From NCBI GenBank assembly GCA_015680685.1, contig MNCI01035156.1, positions 9,905 through 73,904 on the forward strand: 64,000 nucleotides of DNA, given 5' to 3'. The stretch comes from Gnetum montanum. Lineage: Eukaryota; Streptophyta; Gnetopsida; Gnetales; Gnetaceae. Position 1 is the stretch's first letter. The number at the start of each line of letters is the position of its first letter. Made by a program: the position numbers and the translations under genes. Positions 56,057 through 64,000 of the stretch are shown here, piece by piece. Below the pieces are notes generated by a model that was not told the DNA's origin, searched no databases, and was given only the letters and a program-made list of their open reading frames with translations.

Positions 56057-58401
56057 TTACTCACACACTTTCTCCTGAACTTTATGGTGGGCCAATATAG
56101 GGGTTGTATTAATATTTTGAACTTCTAGCCCACAACTACATCCTTTATCATTATTAATGATGCATGGATTCTTTTGTCTCTCCACAATGACAGGTTTATC
56201 ATTTATGTTTTGTGTTGGAGTGGTGATGGTTGTTGGCTTTTTCATATGATTAGGAGACATCATTTTTGTGAGGAAGGTTGTTACATTAGATTGGCCTTGC
56301 ACTGGTTCAAGTGATGTAGTAGGTCCATGAGTGTTTTGCTTAGGCTTACGACCTCTCCTCCAGAAGGGACGTTTTCAAGACTTTGGTTAAGATCTACTAG
56401 TGTTATCATTTATGTGTATGTTCGCAGCACAAGTGGCATTCTCTCATTGATGTTATGATGCTAAACCTTCCTGTGTTGTTGGATGTGACATATGGTGGAG
56501 GTGAGTATATGAGAATATTAAGGATATGATGTAGAGTGAGAGTTGTGAGGTGGTGATCTCATATAAGATGTTATGGGATAATGATATTTGGGAGAGTGGT
56601 AGTAGTGATTTGAAGTAGAGGAAGTAAAACTAGTTGGTGAAATAGGGTGTTGAACATAATACCCATGTGGGTTTGGTTGGTAGGAAGGTCAGGGCTGGTT
56701 TGGTGGTGGCCTTTCCCATGATTGTAATTTTTGCCTCTATGGTTGATGCTAGTGATGAGGCTAGTAATGAGTCCCCCCAAGATAGTATAGTTGGTTTTGG
56801 GGTTGTCTAAAATTGCTACACAGAAGAGGAAATCTCTTGGGCATGTGCTTTTGTACAAACTTAAAATTTAATACCCCTACCCAATACTCATGTAGATGCA
56901 ACAATACTGGGCAATGGCCCTTCGAATGATCATATATGAAAATGTCACATCCATTATCTTTGCATGTGGTTGAGTCTATAGGCTCACTTTCTTTAGTCAT
57001 TTTTCTTGTTTGCCGATAAGTGTTCCTTGTTGTTTCTTGGTTCTTTTTCCTCCTTTTGTTGTGATTACTTGATTTTCTTTGTGTCACTCTCTCCTCTATA
57101 GTTTCTACGCAAGTTTTAACTTTCTCATTCATCCCTTCCAACATCTTGCCTATCTTTACTTCAAGCTCATTGATAAACTTTTGTATTCAGAAGGTTGGTT
57201 GTAAAATCATCTCATTGAAAGATGCCTCTTTTTCTTCATCATAAATATGGATCCTTTTTTTTTTAAGAGTTGGGTCCCAGTTGTTTTCCTCTACATTCTC
57301 CCATCTGCATAGCTCTCCTTCTTCTTTTTCCACATGCTCAATCAACTCTCAAATCTGATGGGTTCATAGCTCATATAATTGACCCAGAGCATACATCCGA
57401 AGGGTCTCCCTTGTTTTATTATGAAGTCCATTGATGATGTGGAAAAGTTGCCTTTCCTCAAAGAAATCATGGCTAGGATATCTATGTAGTAGCAAATAGT
57501 ATTTATTGAAGGGTTCATGATATTTTTGCTTCCACTCTTGGATTTGTCTCCTCAAGTTGGACACCCTTGCATAGGTTTGGTATTTTTCATTAAAAAGTTC
57601 CAACATCATGGACCATCGTCGAATTGAATTTGGTTTCAACAATCCATACCATACTTCCACTTTATCAATTAATGTCTTGGGAAAGAGCTTAAGCTTTTTC
57701 CATCCACTTTTAATGTTGTATGAGGCACAAGCATCATGGAAGGCTTGTAGATGATGTTGTGGATCTAAATTGTAGCCTCCTGCAAATTTAGGAATATTGT
57801 TTATATCAATCCTAGGTAAGCAACTATCCCTGCGATGCTTGTGAGGTATCTTAATTGCCTCCATGATCTACATTAGGCTCTTAGTGGCCAAAAATGGTTC
57901 ATCATCATTAGACATTTTGTGATTAAAATTTCTATTTCTATTCATTTGATTGTGATGATCTTGTCTATGTTCATTGTGATGTCTTTGATTTTACCCTTAG
58001 GTTTGATTTCTCTTTGCGTCTTGACCCTATAGTGGAGCTCTATCTCTATACCTACATTCATCTTTGTCAGAACTAGATGTTGAGAATGAAGAGGAAGATG
58101 AGAAACTAGGAGAATCACCATGGCTTCTATAATTCTCCCCATGGTCCCTTGATTTATTTTGTGTAGGTTTAGAGGAGGTCCTAGGCCTTAAGGTCCTCCT
58201 TCATCTAGGACTTACTCCATCTCCTCTAAGATTGTTTGTGCTAGTTGAATATAGTCTTTGAGTGTAATAAGGATGTAAATGAGCATAGGAAACACCTATT
58301 TGAGGTTGTTCACTCCAATTTTCTTCAATGTAGATCTTATTATTTCTCCTATGAGTTCTTTCATCATATGATGCATTATTGGTCCTATGTGAAGAAGACA
58401 T
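56057..58401 (-). pseudogene. E6 gag with a remnant of the post-protease linker
   Basis: ATG at 58401 gives MSSSHRTNNASY, the family Gag start. The frame 57364-57864 is a clean capsid-like domain of 166 codons with HLQAFHDACASYNIKSGWKK, LKLFPKTLIDKVEVWYGLL, LELFNEKYQTYARVSNLR, YLLLHRYPSHDF and KTRETLRMYALGQL; it is the best preserved capsid in the window. Then a coiled, charged linker (57000-57144), the degenerate knuckle CDIFIYDHSKGHC (56911-56950; second Cys is Phe), and a Tyr/Pro-rich tail. Protease is missing: the frame 56057-56302 corresponds to the stretch after protease in E4. Confidence 0.75.
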
Positions 58402-58512
58402 AGTTTTGTCTGATAATGTGTGTGATTTAAAATATTAATGTTTTTTAAGAGAGATTGTTAATACCTTTATAGTGATCATGTATAATATAACTAATCTAGA
58501 TAACTAGCACCA

Positions 58513-58530
58513 TCCCCCAAAATAGTGCCA
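58513..58530 (-). other. E6 primer-binding site (decayed tRNA-Asp type)
   Basis: TGGCACTATTTTGGGGGA on the minus strand, one base after the 5' LTR. It keeps 12 of 18 positions of the tRNA-Asp complement; position and both ends fit. Confidence 0.6.
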
Positions 58531-58531
58531 A

Positions 58532-59407
58532 TGATAAGCAGTGACATACCCCTATGCCCAACCATACAAATCACAAGCATTCAAACATGATTTGGTTAAA
58601 TTCCATTGATGGGACTAGTTGTGGCATCTAGCTTGCTATGCCTTAATCATAGTTTGCTATCTTCCCACTTAGACTAGTGGTAGCTTTGTCATGTATGGTT
58701 TAGTCTAAAGTGAGGCATATGATTTTTATTATTTTATATTTTATTGTTCAACGATTAACAATAACTTGAAACTCAATTTATAATTAATTCAATTAATGTA
58801 ATTGCTAATTAATAATCAACTACCATAACATAAGTATCTAATTCCACTTCCCATGCACATATTGAACACATATCACATTGTTGGGTTACCAAATGTTAAG
58901 CATTGTTAGGATTACCAAGAGTCATACGCATGCTCAAAGTGATTGTACTTATGTGCTTAATTAATTAACATGCTTTAAAATGTAAATATAAACTAAGTAC
59001 ATGAAAAGTAAATTGCACGGAAAGTAAATTACATGGAAAGTAAATCTAATCTAAGGCAAAGTGCTACAATGAATAAGAATCAATCTTGATCTTATTGTCA
59101 TTCATGAAATATATCCAGGTACATTACCACTCGAAGAAGACTCCATGCAACTAACTTAGATCCACTCTGTGGGCACTCACTAACTATTCTATAAGATTAT
59201 GAAATAAAATTGCAAGAATTTAGCTACTTTATTGACAAAACTATGAAAAAAATGCAAAACTATTGCCCAAACTTTGCACCCAAGCACTATATTTATAGGC
59301 TGGCCCATACCCCCAATATCGAATATCCGATAATGCATCTAGGGATCCAATATCAAGTATTTGATATTTGGGCTTCAATATCGGAGCCAGGCAATCATAA
59401 ATCAACA
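58532..59407 (-). repeat. E6 5' LTR
   Basis: 876 bp, TGATAAGCAGTG...AATCAACA. TATA-like box at 59289-59297. Confidence 0.92.
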
Positions 59408-59412
59408 ATAGT

Positions 59413-61249
59413 GGATTAATAATTTTAATATTATTTTATTTTAATATCTACTAGAGTTTTTTTTGAAGGTTTAACCCTTAATAAATTATTGATTTTAATT
59501 TTATTTTATTGGTTAAACCTTGTGGAAGTTAGAAAATTTTCAAAAATATTTACATCAAAAACCTACAACATAGAGCTTACCTCTAATAGCTACAAGAATG
59601 AAAAATAAGGTAAATTGAATAAGTGGCTTGAAAGTTATGGATTCTAGAAGGTTCTAGGTTTTGAAAAATTGCAAAAAATTCTCTTACATTTGAAAAAAAT
59701 GGCAAAAAGTTTCAAAGTGTTGCATGGTATTTATAGGATTATGTGGCTACATTGATGGGATCCCATATACAGAGTCACGTTGACATGAGAGGCTACATCA
59801 ATGGGATTTCACTAACATGACTAGGGACAAAAAATTTTAGTTTGAAAATTACGCCAAAAAATAGTGTTGACATGAAATTGAAGTCCATAGATACCTAGAG
59901 AGGCCATCAACATGACAAAATGCTTAAAGAGGGCTAGATTATTCACAAAAAAGGAGTTTCTATCAAGAGAAATGATTGGAGAAACATAAAAAGATCGACA
60001 TGGAGCATGAATGATTCAAATGTACAAATGTCTAAGGATAAGGAACTTAACTAACCCAACTAAGAGGTATGCAAGTGGATCCTTCCCATAGCAGGCTCAT
60101 GTCTTTAATGCAGTTACATGCCCTCAAACTGAGTCTGTGGATCCCATGGATGGCTAATGGCTGTGGAAAGTTAAGGACTAAATTCCATAAGAATCTACCT
60201 AAGAATTTTCACATATCAAAATAAGACATTTAACAAAACATGAAAAAGCTAGTAATAATGTGAATTATGGAAAGCATGGATGGATGAGAGAGAGTGAAGT
60301 AGAGTCCTGTATCATGGCCAAATGAAGTTCTTTGTGGATTTTATGGTTAATATGACCTAACTAAATACTTTTAGTGACTTTGCATCAATACTCTAAGACC
60401 AGTCCATCCCCTCAACACACAAGAGCATTCCCATAGATCAAACATTAATCCTTAAAGAGAATATAAGAGAAGTAGGAAGTAATATGGGCTTTAGTTAAAG
60501 GGGACTTTTGAGCATGCATAACATGTCATTCTAGTTCCATAACCAATGCTTGTAGCCCATTATTTCATCTAATGGATATGCATTGAATTTTCATTATTAT
60601 TATTTTCTTGGATTTTATATTTTTATATTTTTGTATGGAAACCACATCATGTAAAGACTTTTAGCTTCCTATTATTGGTACAACAACAGAATTGTGAGAA
60701 ATCCATGAAAACACTCATGTGCATCCAAGAGGGTAGGCAAGTATAGAGAGCATCAAATCCCCTTGAAGTAACATCTTCATGTATCTATTTAATCCGTCCC
60801 AAGTTTCAAAACTACCAAGGTCACAAGTTCAATAAAATCTTCATTAAGGAAGGGACCTCATGTTTCCAAAACAAGGAACACCATAGAGTTTATGCATGGA
60901 TGGATGATGTGAAATCACTACCTATTATCATGAAAAAGAAACCATCTTTTAGTTATCAATACCAAAATTCAAAGATAGAATCTAGACATTAGCATTCAAA
61001 TAACATTATAGTACAAACCACCATCAATTAGCAACTACAGTTTCTTGGTAGTAATAAAGAAAAACAAAACAAAACATAAGAAAAACTCAATCCAAATAAA
61101 GTGAAATATAGAAGAAATTGTAAAATATTCAAGAAAAGGAAAATGTACTAAAGATGTTGTAAAATAAAAAAAATGGTGTAAATAAGAAAAGAGTGTAAAT
61201 CAAAAAAGTATAAAAACTAAGGAGCCACTTTAATGGATTAGCATGGATG
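59413..61249 (-). other. E5 untranslated region right of E6
   Basis: 59905-61228 aligns with the untranslated regions of E1, E2, E4 and E6 ('ggatccttcccatagcaggc' 60078; 'ccataaccaatgcttgtagc' 60537; 'accacatcatgtaaagactt' 60641; 'tgtaaaat' repeats 61117-61205). 59430-59900 has no counterpart in E4 and contains a TATA-like box (59733) followed by 'ctacattgatgggatccc', like the E5 U3; it may be a fragment of another LTR. No sense-strand gene. Confidence 0.55.
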
Positions 61250-62185
61250 GCCATCTCCCCCATGGCTGATTTGGAAGGAGAAGATCCAAAAAATCAAGTG
61301 CAACTATCCATCCATTAAGGTGTTCTAGTCATTAGCTCTTTTAGGCTCATGGAAAGGTTTGACTTGTTACATGTTGACCAACTATTTCTTATTTGGGTTT
61401 TCAGGTTTGTATATTAACATGGACCCAAAAGGAAAGTTTTCATAGGTAACATAATGCCCTTCCCACAATATTTGAAACTTGGTTGTTTGCGGTATGTGTG
61501 TGGGATTATAGTAGAGGACCCTATCTCCTAGTTGAAATTTTACTTTCCTAATTTTAAGATCATGTCATTACTTATTAAATGCCTTGTGTAGCTTGTTAGA
61601 TGACACAGCTATCAATCAGTTCTCATCTAGCAAGTTGATGTTCATTAATCTTTCTTTCTATGCTAGACCTAGGTCAACGTCATACATTGTTGATAGTGTA
61701 TAGAGCTTACCTTGAATTGGAAGTGTTGACAATTTTGTCTACACAAGCTCATAGGGAAAGTAACCAATAGAAATTTTTCATGTTGAGTGATAGGCTCAAA
61801 GGGCATCATTAAGTTTCATGTTCCAATCCCTCATATATTTAGTAACAATTTTTGTAACCTCTACTTGACCATTAGATTAGGGATGGTAGAGTGTTGTTAG
61901 TTTATGTTCAACCCCTTAGCATTGCATAAGCTTCCGCAAGGTAGTACCTATAAAATGAGTTCCATTACCAAAAATAAGTGCATATGGCATACCAAACCTA
62001 TTTATAACATTTTTTTTGTAGAAACTAAGTAGTCGTAGAAGATGTGAAATTGGTAACAGTTGCAACTTTTTCCTATTTCATACAATAGTCAACAATGACT
62101 ATGATGTATGCCTTTCTATTTGACATGGATGTGATGGGATCAATGAATTTAATTTTCCAAATGTGAAAGGGCTCCAATGGTTGAT
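61250..62185 (-). pseudogene. E5 integrase (N-terminal part deleted)
   Basis: Core and C-terminal domain of an Athila/Tat integrase. NGTHFIGTTLRKLMQC (about 61930-61975, the SDNGTHF box with the catalytic Asp lost), GVEHKLTTLYHP, SNGQVEVTK with the catalytic Glu, then LGDRVLYYNPTHIPQTTKF (61475-61540) and the end GGDGHPC (61245-61265). The zinc-binding HHCC region and the first catalytic Asp are missing because of the deletion at about 62185 that joins it to RT. Confidence 0.75.
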
Positions 62186-62800
62186 CCTTATTTTTTTAGG
62201 ATCCACCTTGATCGCTTTTTCAAAAATTCTATGCCCCAAAATAATGCCTTGTTGGACCATGAGGTGGACTTTTTGCCAGTTGAGCCTAAGGTTGGTCTCT
62301 ACACACCTTTTCAACACTTGCTCAAGATAGTCCAAGGATTGCTCAGATGTAGCCCTGTAGGTGGAGAAGTCATCCATGAAGACTTCCACCTTACTACTAA
62401 GATGTTGTTGAAAGATGTTTAGAACTAGGTATTGGAATGTAGCAGGGACATTGCACAAGTCACATGACATCTTTCTATATATGAAAGTCCCACAGGGACT
62501 TGTGAATGTTTTCTTGGCCTGATCCTCTAGTGCAATAAAAATTTGGCTATAGCCATTATAACCATCTAGAAAGCTATAGTATTAATGCCTAGAAATGATA
62601 TCCAACACCTAGTCCACAAATGGTAACAGAAAGTGATCTTTGTAAGTTGTCATGTTCAGTAGTCTAAAATTGATACAAAAAATCCAGTTGCCACATTTCT
62701 TTGATACTATCACAAGTGGGCTAATCCACTTGCTATCCACAATAGAATAGATTAACCCTACCTTAAGAAGTTATTCAATATCCTCTTTCATGATTTTATT
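62186..62800 (-). pseudogene. E5 reverse transcriptase (C-terminal part deleted)
   Basis: Palm region with LCNVPATFQYLVLNIFQQHL, VEVFMDDFSTYRATSEQSL (62355-62395, catalytic xMDD), TNLRLNWQKVHLMVQQGIILG and IKVDPKKIR, then a sudden change at 62185 into integrase sequence in another frame. The frame 62099-62470 reads across this point, giving a chimeric protein. Upstream blocks (GYSGYN-like at about 62570; DPLV near 62620) are decayed. The thumb, the connection and RNase H are absent. Confidence 0.8.
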
Positions 62801-63690
62801 TAGTTTGGGATTCAACCACCATTGTGGCTACCTCTTTGGCTTGATGGAAGCATATGCGTAAATGTGATGCTAGCATATCCTTGGATCAATCCTAGTGAGT
62901 TCATGATATGACCAAGAAAAGGCCATTGGCCATCTATTAACAACCTCCAATAGATTTTTTTTTCTACATAGAAGTAAACTTGTCATTGATGATAACCATC
63001 TTTCCATTATTCAAAAAGACATATTCCATTCTAGCCAGTAAAGGTTTCAGCTCAAGGGTCTCTTGCTTAAAGCTTTCAAGGATCTCCAACTCTTCCCAAT
63101 TGGTTTCATCAGGTTCATCATTAAAGAGTTGGGGATAAAATTGCTCTACTTCATCCATGCCTTCAATGTAGACACTCGTTAGGCTCTCAATTGGTTCCAT
63201 GGATAGTGTTGAACTACATTCTACATCATTGGCTAGCCACTAGGTGTCCTCATATTTTATGGCTATTGCATATAGGCACATTTGAATTTCTATCACATTG
63301 ACACATTGTCTACATGCTATGATAGATGTGCTTTCTATAGAACATAATTTCTTTACACAGGCACATCCTATGTGATAGATGAAAATTTCCAAGGAGAGGT
63401 CTCTGATTCCTAGCCATGCATCAATGGTGCTCAACCAAGCCCTTCCCATGATGATTGGGAAGTCCCCTTTGTAGTTATCAACATGGATGATTAGGAAGTT
63501 AAGAGGATGGGACCACCCATAGACAATGGTCACAATGTCATTTACCAGTCTCAAGGGAACAATGATGGAATGATTTTCCAACTCAAGATGAATGTTACTC
63601 TTCTTGAGTGGAGGTAGGTTTGAGGCTTTGTAAATTTCATGGGAAAGCAAATTTATACTAGAACCTAAGTCCAGAAGATCCTTGCAAGAC
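62801..63690 (-). pseudogene. E5 protease and PR-RT linker
   Basis: The frame 63240-63650 holds the retropepsin: LLDLGSSINLLSHEIYKAS (Asp-Leu-Gly in place of Asp-Ser-Gly, 63610-63680), LPPLKKSNIHLELENHSI, PLRLVNDIV, FPIIMGRAWLSTIDAWLGI. The linker frame 62964-63200 is open for 78 codons and contains EELEILESFKQETLELKPLLARMEYVF; it is the segment where the E1/E2 deletion starts. Active site mutated, so inactive. Confidence 0.78.
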
Positions 63691-64000
63691 TCATTCCAAT
63701 GATTTGCAGATAAATGAGGGGAATCCTAGGATCAAATCTTTTCTTGGGTAGATGAAAAACCTTAATCTAATCTATGATAACATGGGTCAACATCATGGTA
63801 TGCACTTTGGGAGGTGTTTGGTTTGAAGGGCTCTTAAATAATGGATCATAGGATGAGGGAACAGTAGGATCATTAGTCGTAGGTATATGTGAGGGCTTTG
63901 AAGAAGTGCTGGTTTAGAAGAAAGATCTTTTTTGGGGTTTTTTTCTAAACCACTTAGCTAAGGAGCTAGTTGTAAGTTAACAACACTCCTACCATTTCAT
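63691..64000 (-). pseudogene. E5 gag, C-terminal end (cut by window edge)
   Basis: Follows protease in the upstream direction and corresponds to 34400-34740 in E4 and 7160-7420 in E1. Decayed; no domain visible in the piece present. Confidence 0.5.

Larger units (their letters stand above)
53020..59407 (-). mobile_element. E6: gag-only Athila-like element nested in E5
   Basis: Two 876-bp LTRs, target repeats ATGGT (53015-53019) and ATAGT (59408-59412; one transition), a decayed tRNA-Asp-type PBS and a polypurine tract. The interior has gag and the long untranslated region; protease, RT, RNase H and integrase are missing. It still keeps the linker after protease (KNPCIINNDKGCSC, 56150) in altered form, so its deletion is larger than and separate from that of E1/E2. 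Confidence 0.9.
49616..64000 (-). mobile_element. E5: long Athila-like element with a coiled-coil 3' ORF (open at right edge; interrupted by E6)
   Basis: Left to right: 3' LTR (49616-50478), coiled-coil ORF (50690-52913), untranslated region split by E6 at 53015/59413, then integrase, RT, protease and the end of gag, running past 64000. Continuity across E6 is shown by the 5-bp target repeat and by the E4 counterpart (29832-30030), which aligns with 52910-53015 on one side and with 59905-60090 on the other. The 5' LTR and most of gag lie outside the window. The element carries a pol deletion of about 1.1 kb (62185). Confidence 0.85.

Noticed and set aside
53020-64000. Reading 59413-64000 as a separate element from 49616-53015
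   Set aside because: The target repeats of E6 and alignment of both sides with E4 show one element split by E6.

Overview
The window is plant nuclear DNA made almost wholly of nested, decayed LTR retrotransposons. No intact host gene, tRNA, rRNA or CRISPR array was found. Evidence for a plant: several elements use a primer-binding site complementary to tRNA-Asp, typical of the Athila/Tat branch of Ty3/gypsy; there are also copia remnants, iMet-primed elements and an endogenous caulimovirid (plant pararetrovirus). CpG loss and many Gln-to-stop (C-to-T) changes point to old, methylated sequence. A large-genome seed plant, perhaps a gymnosperm, is my guess; the sequence does not prove it.

Layout: 1-179 is the end of a plus-strand LTR with many CpGs left. 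840-2590 is a relic of a divergent minus-strand Athila-like element with an LTR stub and a coiled-coil 3' ORF. E1 (3526-10839, minus, TSD TATTC) and E2 (14230-21215, minus, TSD AAGAT) are non-autonomous gag-protease elements. They share one deletion that removed RT, RNase H and most of integrase. E2 sits inside a copia reverse transcriptase (13190-14229 and 21216-21600). E3 (22257-25632, plus, TSD TCTTC) is an iMet-primed gag-protease element without RT. E4 (28605-38007, minus, TSD TGTTT) has the full gag-PR-RT-RH-IN order, riddled with stops. 38378-41275 is a rearranged caulimovirid movement-protein and coat-protein segment. E7 (41482-47455, plus, TSD TTGAA) has no recognised gag or pol but carries an intron-less CCR4-type deadenylase-like sequence. 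E5 (49616 to beyond 64000, minus) is a larger Athila-like element with PR, a deleted RT/IN junction and a long coiled-coil ORF before its 3' LTR. E6 (53020-59407, minus, TSD ATGGT/ATAGT), a gag-only element, is nested in E5.

Working together: E1, E2, E4 and E6 share LTR termini (TGATGAG...), a tRNA-Asp-type PBS, a polypurine tract and the Gag start MSSSH. E1, E2 and E6 look like passengers that would need enzymes from an E4/E5-like partner. All five Athila-like elements keep a branch-point/acceptor-like block before an ATG upstream of the 3' LTR, which suggests a spliced subgenomic 3' ORF. Only E5 (and the relic at 1381) has a long protein there. The most notable items are this 3' ORF system, the palindrome arrays in U3, the shared deletion junction of E1/E2, and the CCR4-carrying element.
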